From Mesorhizobium loti CJ3sym (lineage in GTDB: Bacteria; Pseudomonadota; Alphaproteobacteria; Rhizobiales; Rhizobiaceae): DNA of 64,000 nt. The notes under the pieces are model-generated. The model was not told the origin of the DNA. It worked only from the letters and a program-made list of their open reading frames with translations, and searched no databases. Below, one piece after another: positions 47,377-56,020 of the stretch. The position numbers and the translations under genes are program-made. Position 1 is the stretch's first letter; every line of letters begins with the position of its first letter. The stretch is taken from assembly GCF_000472785.1 (NCBI RefSeq), contig NZ_AXAL01000012.1, positions 62,001 to 126,000 on the forward strand. The letters are read 5' to 3'.

Positions 47377-47661
47377 TCAGCCGATCAACTGGCTGAGCGC
47401 CATGGCGACCGTCATGTCGCCTTCGACCTTTATCTTGCCGGTCATGAACGCCATGGTCGGGTTCAAGTCGCCAGCGATCAGCGAATCGAGATCGTCGAGC
47501 GAAAGCTTGATGGTGCAGTCGGTGGGGGCGTCTGATGTCGAGACGCTTGCGCCGTCGATGACGATGACGCCGTCGCTGCCGGTGTCGAACTTCACGGAAC
47601 GATCGAACCCGCTGCTGGCCACACGCGACTTGATCTTCTCGGCAATCTCCTGAACGCTCAC
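47377..47661 (-). CDS. SCP2 sterol-carrier domain protein
   Basis: 94 residues, one SCP2 domain: TDCTIKLSLDDLDSLIAGDL and the C-terminal NPTMAFMTGKIKVEGDM with the hydrophobic helix AMALSQLIG. Binds lipids or acyl chains. The start is a GTG at 47661 with AGGAG seven bases before it. A perfect palindrome 119 bp upstream may control it. Confidence 0.9.
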   Translation of the reverse strand: MSVQEIAEKIKSRVASSGFDRSVKFDTGSDGVIVIDGASVSTSDAPTDCTIKLSLDDLDSLIAGDLNPTMAFMTGKIKVEGDMTVAMALSQLIG

Positions 47662-47779
47662 GCTGTTCTCCTGGTTTGTTGCATCTTCTGGTTTATTATA
47701 TCTGGCGCGCTACGGCACCCCGATCCTGTCGAAGTCCATGCCGCATGGCGATCACGGTCGCTGCCGCATATAGCTTTGG

Positions 47780-47797
47780 GTTGACGTTTACGTCAAC
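47780..47797. promoter_or_regulatory. Perfect palindromic operator candidate upstream of the SCP2 gene
   Basis: GTTGACGT and ACGTCAAC with a 2-nt spacer. It resembles, from memory, operators of MerR/TetR-type regulators of branched-chain amino acid and fatty acid breakdown in proteobacteria (LiuR-like). No such regulator gene is in the window. Confidence 0.6.
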
Positions 47798-47876
47798 GCG
47801 AATCCTGGAAGCTGGTTCCTATCGTCGCACCGGGGCAACCTGCGGGATCACCGGTGCCGGGTGGGTGCGGGTTGGT

Positions 47877-48416
47877 TCAATGCGCGCTGACCGGCGTTGC
47901 AGCCTCAGGCGTCTCAGGCTTCTCGGGCGCCTTCGGGCTGGAATCCTGCCGGCGGCGCAGCCAGTTGTCGCGGATCTCGTCCTTGCTCAGGAAATTGATC
48001 TGGTCGACCAGAACCTCATGCACAAGGGTTGCGCCGACGCGGGCATTGATGGTGTCGCGGATCGCGGCGCGAAAGGCATCGAGGTCGATCGAGCCCTTCT
48101 TGCTGAAGTCGATCTGGGGATTGGAATAAAGATAGGTGTAGACCTGATCGGTGATCAGCGCCTCGGCCGGGATCGACAGTTTCTTTATCTGCTCCGGCTC
48201 GACGGTGTAGACCAGCTTGGCCAGGAAGTAGCCGTTGATCCCGGAATCGCGGATCAGAGGCACCGAAATGATGTCGGTCTTGACGTAATCGAGCCCGCCC
48301 AGCATCGGTTTGGGTTTCTCACCAACGCCGCGATCGCCGGCGGCCTGGAACGAATAGAAGACCGCGCCGAGCGTGGCGGCGCAGACCCAGACCGCGATGG
48401 CGATGACCTTGATCAC
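47877..48416 (-). CDS. FliL-like membrane-anchored protein, flagellar neighbourhood
   Basis: 179 residues. One N-terminal membrane helix (about 3-22), a periplasmic domain ending DAFRAAIRDTINARVGATLV and VHEVLVDQINFL, and a Pro/Glu-rich tail. The layout recalls FliL (single helix, then a domain with an acidic C-terminal helix) but identity is not sure. GTG start at 48416. It follows the FlgN-like gene by 29 bp on the same strand. Confidence 0.6.
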   Translation of the reverse strand: MIKVIAIAVWVCAATLGAVFYSFQAAGDRGVGEKPKPMLGGLDYVKTDIISVPLIRDSGINGYFLAKLVYTVEPEQIKKLSIPAEALITDQVYTYLYSNPQIDFSKKGSIDLDAFRAAIRDTINARVGATLVHEVLVDQINFLSKDEIRDNWLRRRQDSSPKAPEKPETPEAATPVSAH

Positions 48417-48445
48417 AGAGATATCGAGCGTGAGATCATTTGCGT

Positions 48446-48871
48446 CTAGCCTTGCGCCCGGCCGAACTCGCCGGCGGAGTAGGTGCCGTCGGTCTCGGCG
48501 CGCTGGATGGCGCTGCGCAGCAGATTGGCGACCTCGTTGACGGCGCTCAGATGCGCCAGGATGGCGGCCTCGTTCTTCGCCAGCTTCTGGCGCAGCCGGG
48601 TCAGGCCTTCGCGGTGCTGCTCGACGAACTCGGCCTCGGCGCCGCCCTTCATGGCGCGGTTCAATTCATAGAGATAGCGGCTCTTGCGGGCGTTCGACGC
48701 CTTGAGGTCGTAGCTGGTGTCGTTGCGGATCCCGGCGGTCTCTTCCTCGACCACCTCCTCGATGCGGCCGATGATGGCGGCGAGGTTGCCCGGCCGCGCG
48801 AACTGGATCGGTGTTTCCGATTCCGTCGTGCGTGCCGGCAGGTTGGGTGTGAATTCCGAATTGTCGGCCAT
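48446..48871 (-). CDS. FlgN-like flagellar chaperone candidate
   Basis: 141 residues, mostly helical: GNLAAIIGRIEEVVEEET and LRQKLAKNEAAILAHLSAVNEVANLL suggest a two-helix chaperone like FlgN, which escorts hook-filament junction proteins. Assignment rests on fold type and on being between flagellar genes; hypothetical is the safe alternative. ATG with GGGAAA upstream. Confidence 0.6.
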   Translation of the reverse strand: MADNSEFTPNLPARTTESETPIQFARPGNLAAIIGRIEEVVEEETAGIRNDTSYDLKASNARKSRYLYELNRAMKGGAEAEFVEQHREGLTRLRQKLAKNEAAILAHLSAVNEVANLLRSAIQRAETDGTYSAGEFGRAQG

Positions 48872-48884
48872 GGCGTTTCCCAGT

Positions 48885-49457
48885 TTAGATCTTGATGTCT
48901 GTTTTTATCGTTGTCTCGTCGCCGGTCATCGACCTGGCGGCCTTGCGCTGCAGCTCCTGGACGAGCGAGGTGGACAGACGGGTCTGCTGATCGACCTCGG
49001 TCTTTTCCGGTCCGTTTGAAATCGGACCGATCGGCACCTTGCGCTTACCGTCCATATAGTGGTCGGCGAGCATCGATTTGGCGATGCCGATGCCGCCGCG
49101 CTCGGCCATGACGTCGGCAACGCGCTCGGCGAGCTGCGATTTCCACATGTCGCCGGCAAGCCCGGTGCCATAGACACCCTCGGTGTCCTTAGGCAGCATG
49201 TTCTGGATGAAGGTCTGCAAGACCATCGCCTCGAACTTCTTGAATTTCTTGGCCGGATCGGCTGTCGCCGCCGCTTTGTCAGCCGTGGCGCGCGAGAGGA
49301 TCGAGCCGGCATCGACGGACGCCGCGGTGTCGACCGAGAATGTCCCGGCGGCACCACCCGCGCGCTTTGTCAGCGCGGCGCGGGCAGCCTCTATATCCAT
49401 AGGATCGGCAGCTTGGGCGACATCCATAACGATGTCGCTGGGTGGAGAAATCGCCAA
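48885..49457 (-). CDS. flgJ: FlgJ-like rod-binding protein
   Basis: About 190 residues. Core motif KKFKKFEAMVLQTFIQNMLP with VYGTGLAGDMWKSQLAERVADVMAERG matches the N-terminal rod-capping domain of FlgJ; there is no muramidase domain, as usual in rhizobia. The start is uncertain: a TTG at 49457 (LAISPPSDIVMDV), an ATG at 49496 or an ATG at 49427 are in frame. It should directly follow the FliJ-like gene in an uninterrupted flagellar cluster; here about 8.8 kb separate them. Confidence 0.8.
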   Translation of the reverse strand: MAISPPSDIVMDVAQAADPMDIEAARAALTKRAGGAAGTFSVDTAASVDAGSILSRATADKAAATADPAKKFKKFEAMVLQTFIQNMLPKDTEGVYGTGLAGDMWKSQLAERVADVMAERGGIGIAKSMLADHYMDGKRKVPIGPISNGPEKTEVDQQTRLSTSLVQELQRKAARSMTGDETTIKTDIKI

Positions 49458-49560
49458 GAAAGTCCGCCTTTTGCCGGGGTTCCTTGGCCAGACCATGCCT
49501 CAACAAGCTTGTGGCAGGCTTGCGGGGGAGAGAAAGCTCGAGACGGTAGCCTGTTCATGG

Positions 49561-50964
49561 CTATGTCTCATTGGCTGCTACCGGGCTTGGCAGTCGAACG
49601 ACGACCTTCAGTCCGCCTAGCGCAGCTTTGCCAAGATTGAGATCTCCGCCGTACAGCTCTGCGAGTTCCCTGGTGATCGACATTCCAAACCCGTGACCGA
49701 CGACGGTCTCGTCGAGCTTCTTGCCGGCCTGCAGAACGTCCTCGATTTTCTCCACGCTTATGCCAGGTCCGTCATCGGCGACTTCTATCGAGACCTGGGT
49801 GCCGTCATTGCGACCTCTGATGGAGATCGTGCTCGCAGCCCATTTGAAGGCATTGTCCAGTATGTTGCCCAGCATCTCATCGAGATCCTGCGGTTCGCAG
49901 GCGGCGGCAAGGGTCTCGGGCACATCGACCGCCACGCTCAACCCGCGCTCAGCGTTGATTTTTGAAAGAACAATATTCAAGTCCAGAACGCGCGGCCTGA
50001 TCGCGGTGCTGACGTGGGCGGGTCCATTCAGGGCCGCAGCGCGCGCTCGCCCAAGGTGATGTCGAATGCGCTCCTGCATCTCGCCAACAAGCCTCAGACG
50101 CTCGGTATCGCGTCCGTTCCTGCTGCCGGCGAGAGACAACGATAAAGCCGCGAGTGGCGTGTTAAGCGCGTGGCCAAGGTTCGAGACGTGACCGCGGGCA
50201 CGCCTCATGCCTTCGGCGTTTTGCTTGATCAGTGAGTTCAGCTCGTTCACCAACCCACTCAATTCCCTGGGTTGATTGCCTTCGATGTGGGTGGCGCGGC
50301 CTGCGCGAACATCCTCCAGGCCTTTCGTCACGCGCTTGAGGGGCCGAAGACCCAGTCGCATCTGCAAGACGCTTGCAGCCGCGAGCAGCATCCCCAGTGC
50401 CAGCATCGCCAAAATGACGGGTGCCAGCGCATCGCGAAGTGGCCGAACCAGCGCATGCGCGGGTGCGGAAGCCGTAATTGTTATCCATGTACCGTTCATC
50501 GGCACGACCTGAACGCGCAGATAAAGCGGCTCGCCTCGTGGGCCGACCCCGTTGAACGGGCGAGGGCGCTCATTGGCGTCCAGCGGCCCGTCATGCCATC
50601 CACCCCACCAGTGGTCTGAACCACCATTGATGATATCGCCGCCATTAAGCGAAGCCGAACGATAGGTGTGGCCATCGACCGTCGCCGTCCAGTACCAGCC
50701 GGCACCGGGCCGGTCGAATGGCGGCGGATCGTTCAGCGCCAGGAGATCGGGCAATGATGGCTTGTTTTCCAGCGCACTCGTTACGGCACCGATTTGCGTA
50801 TCGAGGCGCTGGTCGATCTGGTCGCGGATGAACCGCGAAAGAACGATCCCTGTGCTGATGCCCGTGGCGATCAAAGCCGCCATAACCAGGACGGCGGATC
50901 CCAACGCCAGCCGCGCCGCAATGGATTTCGGTGCCAATCGCCGAAAGCGACCAAGCGGGTTCAT
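49561..50964 (-). CDS. Sensor histidine kinase
   Basis: 467 residues. Helix 1 about 15-42, periplasmic sensor domain about 45-180 rich in Trp and Gly (DHWWGGWHDG near 118-126), helix 2 about 181-205, HAMP-like linker, then the kinase core. H-box is SNLGHALNTP with H265; N-box GNILDNAFKWA, G1 DDGPGI and G2 GHGFGMSI are intact. PhoQ/EnvZ-like topology. Start overlaps the regulator stop (ATGA), so the two are coupled. The trigger is unknown. Confidence 0.92.
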   Translation of the reverse strand: MNPLGRFRRLAPKSIAARLALGSAVLVMAALIATGISTGIVLSRFIRDQIDQRLDTQIGAVTSALENKPSLPDLLALNDPPPFDRPGAGWYWTATVDGHTYRSASLNGGDIINGGSDHWWGGWHDGPLDANERPRPFNGVGPRGEPLYLRVQVVPMNGTWITITASAPAHALVRPLRDALAPVILAMLALGMLLAAASVLQMRLGLRPLKRVTKGLEDVRAGRATHIEGNQPRELSGLVNELNSLIKQNAEGMRRARGHVSNLGHALNTPLAALSLSLAGSRNGRDTERLRLVGEMQERIRHHLGRARAAALNGPAHVSTAIRPRVLDLNIVLSKINAERGLSVAVDVPETLAAACEPQDLDEMLGNILDNAFKWAASTISIRGRNDGTQVSIEVADDGPGISVEKIEDVLQAGKKLDETVVGHGFGMSITRELAELYGGDLNLGKAALGGLKVVVRLPSPVAANET

Positions 50965-51623
50965 GGCGCCGATACCAGACGATAGCCCCGGCCACGCTCC
51001 GTCGCGATCATGTCATGCCCGATCTTTCGGCGAAGCCTGGCAATGATCACTTCGATCGAGTTCGAATCGACGTCGGCATCACCTTCATAGACACGTTCGA
51101 CAAGGTTGGACCGATCGATTGTCGTATCCTTGCGCAGGATGAGACATTGCAGGACACGCCATTCCAGCGCCGTGAGCTTGAGCGGCAGCCCGTCCTTTTC
51201 AAACGTCCCGAGCTGCGCGTCAAAGCTCAATGGGCCGCAGCTGATTTGCGGGGCTGCATGGCCTGCCGCGCGCCGTACAAGAGCTCGCAACCGAATGACA
51301 AGTTCCTCGATCCGGAATGGTTTGGTCATGTAGTCGTCGGCACCGGCCTTGAAGCCCTCGACCTTTTGCGACCATCCATCGCGCGCGGTGAGGATCAGGA
51401 CCGGCATCGTCCGGTTCGCCTTGCGCCATGAGGTGAGCACGCTGATTCCGTCGACTTTGGGCAGACCAAGGTCGAGCACAGCCGCGTCATAGGCTTCCGT
51501 GTCACCAAGATGCATGCCGTCTTCACCGTTACGCGCCACATCGACAGCAAAGTTCTCCGATCGGAGCGCCTTGGCGATACCGTCGGAAAGCGTCTTGTCG
51601 TCTTCTATGAGCAGGATGCGCAT
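50961..51623 (-). CDS. OmpR/PhoP-type response regulator
   Basis: 220 residues. Receiver with acidic pocket E7-D8-D9 and phospho-acceptor D51 (AAVLDLGLPKVDG), conserved Thr in LILTARDG and Lys in DDYMTKPF; C-terminal winged HTH (about 125-218; LTALEWRVLQCLILRKD, VEVIIARLRRKIG-like segment). First gene of the kinase operon. Divergent from the secreted-protein gene at 51759, with repeats between them that may be its binding sites. Confidence 0.93.
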   Translation of the reverse strand: MRILLIEDDKTLSDGIAKALRSENFAVDVARNGEDGMHLGDTEAYDAAVLDLGLPKVDGISVLTSWRKANRTMPVLILTARDGWSQKVEGFKAGADDYMTKPFRIEELVIRLRALVRRAAGHAAPQISCGPLSFDAQLGTFEKDGLPLKLTALEWRVLQCLILRKDTTIDRSNLVERVYEGDADVDSNSIEVIIARLRRKIGHDMIATERGRGYRLVSAP

Positions 51624-51678
51624 GTGTTGGACCGTATCCCTTCTGGCGTGCCGGATAGGCGCTCCAGCTTAACTCAAC

Positions 51679-51707
51679 CTGAACGGCTCGGTTCAGTTTC
51701 GGTTCGA
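51679..51707. promoter_or_regulatory. Repeat cluster in the divergent regulator/secreted-protein promoter
   Basis: CTGAAC and GTTCAG form an inverted repeat with 6-nt spacer (51679-51696), and CGGTTC occurs twice 11 bp apart (51689 and 51700), the one-turn spacing OmpR-type regulators prefer. Candidate autoregulatory site. Confidence 0.5.
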
Positions 51708-51758
51708 CCTGCTCGGCTAGAAATGCGGTGTCTACAACGCACAAAAGGATTTTTAGGA

Positions 51759-52307
51759 ATGTCGAACCAAGACAATATTGGACCCGCAAGCCCGACGGAA
51801 ACCAGCGGTGTTGAAACCACCCGACCGTCCAAGCGCCGGCTCGGCGCTAGAATCATCGGCGGCTCGGCGCTGGTGGGCATGCTGCTGGTTGGCGCGGTGG
51901 CGGGTGCCGTCGCCATGAAGGTATCGCACCACGATGAACGTCAGGCACTGCTCCCGCCCGTCGCCATCAACGCCATGGCCGATGACAGCCTCGTCGCGGT
52001 AAAGGGCAAAGTCGCCGAGATATTCGGCAACAAGTTCATCATTTCCGACAGCACAGGCCGAACACTGGTCGACGTTGGGCCTGGAGGTAGCAATGCAGCA
52101 CTTGTGGCGCAAAACGAGGAGGTGACGGTGCAAGGCCGCTTCGACGACGGCTTCGTTCATGCCGGGATGGTGATCCATGGCGACGGCCGCGTCGATGAGC
52201 TACGGCCGCCACATCCGCACGGCCCGCGTCATGGCTGGCGTGATTTCGGACCGGACGCGCGTGGGCCCGGCCCGGGCGATGACGCACCGCCTCCACCTAA
52301 GGCTTGA
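51759..52307 (+). CDS. Membrane-anchored periplasmic protein with OB-like segment
   Basis: 182 residues. Cytoplasmic N-terminus of about 28 residues, one membrane helix (about 31-54, IIGGSALVGMLLVGAVAGAVAM), then a domain with DDSLVAVKGKVAEIFGNKFI and VTVQGRFDDGFVHAG (beta-rich, OB/BOF-like), and a His/Pro/Gly-rich tail. I do not recognise the family; DUF5666-like OB proteins come closest. ATG at 51759 preceded by AAAAGGA; the longer frame from 51510 overlaps the regulator gene. Likely a target of the adjacent two-component system. Confidence 0.7.
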   Translation: MSNQDNIGPASPTETSGVETTRPSKRRLGARIIGGSALVGMLLVGAVAGAVAMKVSHHDERQALLPPVAINAMADDSLVAVKGKVAEIFGNKFIISDSTGRTLVDVGPGGSNAALVAQNEEVTVQGRFDDGFVHAGMVIHGDGRVDELRPPHPHGPRHGWRDFGPDARGPGPGDDAPPPPKA

Positions 52308-52469
52308 GCGCAATCACGGTCAGATCGACAAGGCTGCTCCGGATGAAGCCGGGGCTGCCTTGCCGCACGGCGCCGATATCTGAACAGATAGAGGTGCTGG
52401 TTCCGCAAAACTCTGAGCATGCCGGAAACTTGCCGCCATGCCGAAGCGTAACTCACGCAACAGATCACA

Positions 52470-53327
52470 GTGATCGTGCAGGGCTACGTCGTGACGTTTG
52501 CAATCTTGTTTGTCGGTGTGGGCATTTGCCTGTCTCTCGTCATGTCGATCGCCTGGGCGATTGCCCTTCGAAGCGGCAAGTCCGGCTGGGTGGATGCGAT
52601 CTGGTCGTTCGCGGTGGGCGCCGCCGGCATCGCCATGGCGCTGGTTCCATTGTCCGGCTGGCAGCACGCGGGGACGAGGGCTGTCGTCGTCGCCCTGCTC
52701 GCGGCGATCTGGGCGATCAGGCTTGGACTGCATATCGTTGGCAGAACCCTGCACGGCGGTGACGATCCGCGTTATGCGCAATTGCGCAGCGAATGGGGCG
52801 AGGATTTTCCGCGCCGGCTGTTCTGGTTTCTGCAGATCCAGGCCGGCGCTGCCTGGCTGCTTTCACTTTCCATCTTCGCGGCAGCCCGCAATCCGGTCCC
52901 ACAACTGCAAATCGGCGACTGGCTGGGCATCGCCATTCTGGTGATTGCCATCCTTGGCGAAGGCCTGGCCGACCGCCAGCTTGCGCGGTTTCGCGAAAAT
53001 CCGGCCAACAAAGGAAAAGTCTGCGACGTCGGGCTTTGGGGACTTTCGCGTCATCCCAACTACTTCTTCGAGTGGTTCGGCTGGCTGGCCTATGTGGCGA
53101 TCGCGCTGGATCTTACCGGCGCCTATGCATGGGGCTGGGTCGCGGTGTCCGGTCCGCTCTTCATGTACTGGCTTCTGGTTCATGTGTCCGGCATTCCGCC
53201 GCTCGAAGCGTACATGCTGAAATCGCGTGGCGAAACGTTCCGGGCCTACCAGGCGCGCGTCAATGCGTTCTGGCCGGGGGCGCCCCGCCATACCCCTGCA
53301 CAAACCTCGAAAGGTCGGGCATCATGA
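52470..53327 (+). CDS. DUF1295 membrane oxidoreductase-like protein
   Basis: 285 residues, about seven membrane helices. The C-terminal part KGKVCDVGLWGLSRHPNYFFEW is the signature shared with steroid 5-alpha-reductase and isoprenylcysteine methyltransferase families (NAD(P)H or SAM site). GTG start at 52470. Its stop overlaps the next ATG (ATGA), so it is translated with the methyltransferase. DUF1295 proteins accompany CFA-synthase-like and DUF1365 genes in many genomes. Confidence 0.88.
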   Translation: MIVQGYVVTFAILFVGVGICLSLVMSIAWAIALRSGKSGWVDAIWSFAVGAAGIAMALVPLSGWQHAGTRAVVVALLAAIWAIRLGLHIVGRTLHGGDDPRYAQLRSEWGEDFPRRLFWFLQIQAGAAWLLSLSIFAAARNPVPQLQIGDWLGIAILVIAILGEGLADRQLARFRENPANKGKVCDVGLWGLSRHPNYFFEWFGWLAYVAIALDLTGAYAWGWVAVSGPLFMYWLLVHVSGIPPLEAYMLKSRGETFRAYQARVNAFWPGAPRHTPAQTSKGRAS

Positions 53328-54352
53328 GCCTCATCGCATCCGCCATACGCACCGTCGAACGCAGCCCGTTTCCCGATCCAGTAACCCGGACAGGGATCGA
53401 CTTCCTTGTCGGACGCACCCGCCGAAATCTGCTCGAAAGCCCCGCCGTCCAGGAACAGGCCTTCGTCCACGCGATGGCCGATCATCCGATTGCCGAGCAC
53501 ACGCAGGCCGCCAACGAACAGCACTATGAATTGCCGCCGGCTTTCTTCGGGCTGGTGCTCGGGCCGCGGCGCAAATACTCCTCTTGCCTTTACCGGCGCG
53601 GCGATGAAACCCTGGCGCAGGCCGAGGTGCTTGCGTTGGAGGAAACCGTTGCGCACGCCGATCTCAGTGATGGCCAGGACATCCTCGAACTCGGCTGCGG
53701 CTGGGGTTCGCTGACGCTGTTTATGGCTGAGCGTTTTCCCGCCGCTGGGATTACCGCGGTCTCCAACTCGGCGCCTCAAAGGGCATACATCGAAGCACAG
53801 GCGCGGGAGAAGGGCCTCGCAAACATCCGCGTCATCACCGCCGACATGAACAGTTTTCATCCGAACGGCATGTTCGACCGGATCGTGTCGGTCGAGATGT
53901 TCGAGCATATGTCGAACTGGCAAAAGCTGCTCGAACGCGTGCACTCATGGCTGACGCCGGAAGGCCGGCTTTTCATCCATGTCTTCGCCCACAAGAGCCG
54001 GTCCTACCGTTTCGACCATCGCGACAAGTCCGACTGGATCGCCCAGCACTTCTTCACCGGCGGCATCATGCCGAGCCACGGTCTGATCCGGCAGTTCCCG
54101 GCCCTGTTCGATGTCGAGCAGGAATGGCGATGGAATGGCCGCAACTACCAGCGCACCGCAAACCAGTGGCTGGCCAACATGGACGCCAACCTGCCCGAGG
54201 TCGACCGCATCCTCGCTGAGGTCTGCGGCAAGGACGCCCTGATCTGGCGCCGGCGCTGGCGCCTGTTTTTCCTCGCTACCGCCGGGCTGTTCGGACATGC
54301 CAATGGCGAGGAATGGGGTGTCAGCCACTATCGCCTGCGTGCGGCCGCATAG
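53324..54352 (+). CDS. Cyclopropane-fatty-acid synthase-like SAM methyltransferase
   Basis: 342 residues, shorter than E. coli Cfa (382). The SAM motif is DILELGCGWGSLTLF (about 119-133), with acidic VSVEMFEHMSNW near 187-198; the N-terminal HYELPPAFF recalls the lipid-facing HYDLGNDFY of Cfa. It would transfer a methyl or methylene group to an unsaturated acyl chain. The subgroup next to DUF1365 and amine-oxidase-like genes may not make cyclopropane itself; some relatives take part in furan fatty acid synthesis. Coupled to DUF1295. Confidence 0.88.
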   Translation: MSLIASAIRTVERSPFPDPVTRTGIDFLVGRTRRNLLESPAVQEQAFVHAMADHPIAEHTQAANEQHYELPPAFFGLVLGPRRKYSSCLYRRGDETLAQAEVLALEETVAHADLSDGQDILELGCGWGSLTLFMAERFPAAGITAVSNSAPQRAYIEAQAREKGLANIRVITADMNSFHPNGMFDRIVSVEMFEHMSNWQKLLERVHSWLTPEGRLFIHVFAHKSRSYRFDHRDKSDWIAQHFFTGGIMPSHGLIRQFPALFDVEQEWRWNGRNYQRTANQWLANMDANLPEVDRILAEVCGKDALIWRRRWRLFFLATAGLFGHANGEEWGVSHYRLRAAA

Positions 54353-54938
54353 ATTGGAAACGCCGACCCGATCGGGACTGTTGGCAGCGTCCTGGAGTGC
54401 GGCGAAGGCCTACTTCGCGCATGACGATCCCCTCGTGGCCACCGCCAATCTGGTGGCTCTTGTCGTTTTGTGGAACCAGCCCTTCTATCCGCTCTATGTC
54501 TACTGGTACGTGGGCCAAGATATCGCGCCGTCCTTCTACACATTCCTCTCGACGCCGTTCTTCCTCGTGGTTCCGGCGGTTGGCCGTATCAATGGCCGTG
54601 CCGGGCGTGCTTTGCTGCCGCTGGTCGGAATCGGCAACACGGTGCTCAGCGCCAAAGTGTTCGGCGTCGCCTCCGGCGTCGAGATCTTTCTGTTGCCCTG
54701 CGTGCTGCTCGGCTTCGTGCTGTTCCGACCGAGCGAACGCATCATTGCGATCGCCATAGCAATTGTCGGCATGCTGGCCTTCACGGTCCTGCATGGGTGC
54801 TACGGCGCCCCCGTCCACCTCTATTCGGCCGAGGAGTATGCAGGGTTCCTGAAGATGAACGCACTAAGCGCCGGCACGCTCACGGCCTTCATCGGTCTTC
54901 TCGTGATGAACCTGATTGGCCCCCCGGCCAAACGCTGA
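54339..54938 (+). CDS. Polytopic membrane protein of unknown function
   Basis: 199 residues from the GTG at 54339 (a TTG at 54354 is the alternative). About five to six hydrophobic segments (VATANLVALVVLW, FYTFLSTPFFLVV, GVEIFLLPCVLLGFVLF, IIAIAIAIVGMLAFTVL, TLTAFIGLLVMNLI). It overlaps the methyltransferase end by 14 bp, so it belongs to the same transcript. No known motif. Converges on the DUF2177 gene, six bp apart. Confidence 0.72.
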   Translation: MRPHRLETPTRSGLLAASWSAAKAYFAHDDPLVATANLVALVVLWNQPFYPLYVYWYVGQDIAPSFYTFLSTPFFLVVPAVGRINGRAGRALLPLVGIGNTVLSAKVFGVASGVEIFLLPCVLLGFVLFRPSERIIAIAIAIVGMLAFTVLHGCYGAPVHLYSAEEYAGFLKMNALSAGTLTAFIGLLVMNLIGPPAKR

Positions 54939-54944
54939 CGGCCA

Positions 54945-55358
54945 CTACGCAGTTCGAGACAGGGCGCTGGAGACGAGAAAACCCGCTGTGGCCGCGATCG
55001 CGGTTAGCACGGTTCCCCAGCAGATATCGGCGATGGTCACCGTGACAGGCCAGTTCTTCAGCGTCGCCTGGTTGGTCAGATCGTAGGTGGCGTAGGCGCA
55101 GAAGCCGAACACAGCACCGTTCACCGCCGCTGTTGTCCACGATCCACTCTGGAAAGCGGGCTGCACCGCGAAATAGACGGCACCGGCGATATAGATCGCG
55201 TAGAACAGCACTGCCGCCTTGACGTTGAAACTGTCGAGGAGGATCGGCCCCAGCAGCGGCTTGTAGAGCCGGCTGCTCATCACCGTCAGCCAGACGGCAT
55301 CGATGCACAGGAACACAACCGCCGTCGTCAGATAGGCGATGCCGTAGCTCTTGATCAT
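54945..55358 (-). CDS. DUF2177 family membrane protein
   Basis: 137 residues, four membrane helices, with the family pattern TTAVVFLCIDAVWLTVM, GAVFGFCAYATYDLTNQATL and a conserved WG in ADICWGTV. Function unknown; members sit in CFA-synthase/DUF1365 clusters. Start at the ATG 55358; a TTG at 55370 is less likely. The only minus-strand gene of the cassette apart from the two-component system. Confidence 0.88.
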   Translation of the reverse strand: MIKSYGIAYLTTAVVFLCIDAVWLTVMSSRLYKPLLGPILLDSFNVKAAVLFYAIYIAGAVYFAVQPAFQSGSWTTAAVNGAVFGFCAYATYDLTNQATLKNWPVTVTIADICWGTVLTAIAATAGFLVSSALSRTA

Positions 55359-55483
55359 GTCCGGTCCCAAACTCCCATTGGCTGTTGTTCCCAGAAACGG
55401 TTTTTATCGGCGATAGTTTCGGCCGGTCGAAACTCGCTCTCCCCATCGTCCGTAGCTTCTAAAAACGGATGATAGGGCGACTG

Positions 55484-55867
55484 ATGAACCGACTGGCAGT
55501 GGCGACAGGCCTCGTATTTTTTGTCTCGTTCTGCGGATCGGCGTTTGCCGCATCGGCACCTGACCCGAGCGGCACATGGAACCGTGGTGACGGCAATGCG
55601 AAGGTCCGGATCGCCCCATGCGGTTCGCACATCTGCGCCACAAATGTCTGGATCAAGGACACCAGCGGCGGTGAAGCCGTCGGCGACAAGCTTGTGATGA
55701 CGCTGAAGCCGAAGTCGGCCGACACGCTGAGCGGCAAAGCCTTCGATGCGAAGCGTTCGATGACCTATGCGATCCAGCTCAAGGTGGCCGGCCAGAGTCT
55801 GGTCACGCGCGGGTGCGTCGTTGGCGGGCTGGTTTGCAAGTCAGTCAACTGGTCCCGCGCCCGCTGA
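55484..55867 (+). CDS. DUF2147 secreted protein
   Basis: 127 residues. Signal peptide (about 1-22, ends AFAAS). The mature part GTWNRGDGNAKVRIAPCGSHICATNVWIKD is the DUF2147 signature (W, G-x-A-x-V-x-I, paired Cys), followed by a lipocalin-like beta region and a second Cys pair (CVVGGLVC). Function unknown. ATG at 55484; 55469 is in frame too. Divergent from DUF2177. Confidence 0.87.
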   Translation: MNRLAVATGLVFFVSFCGSAFAASAPDPSGTWNRGDGNAKVRIAPCGSHICATNVWIKDTSGGEAVGDKLVMTLKPKSADTLSGKAFDAKRSMTYAIQLKVAGQSLVTRGCVVGGLVCKSVNWSRAR

Positions 55868-56020
55868 CGGTGCGAGCGAGGGGTTCGATCCAACGCCTTT
55901 TCCTGTCGCGACGAAATACCCTGGCGGCACCGTGAAACTCACACCGCATCCTCCCGTATCTACAAATGCTCCCAAGCGCTTTCAGCGCCTTACCGACTTG
56001 ATTTCCAACAAGGATTCTTG

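Noticed and set aside
55868..56020. Small frame between DUF2147 and the FAD gene
   Set aside because: The longest frame is out of phase shadow of DUF2147 extended to 56021; no ribosome site or homology.
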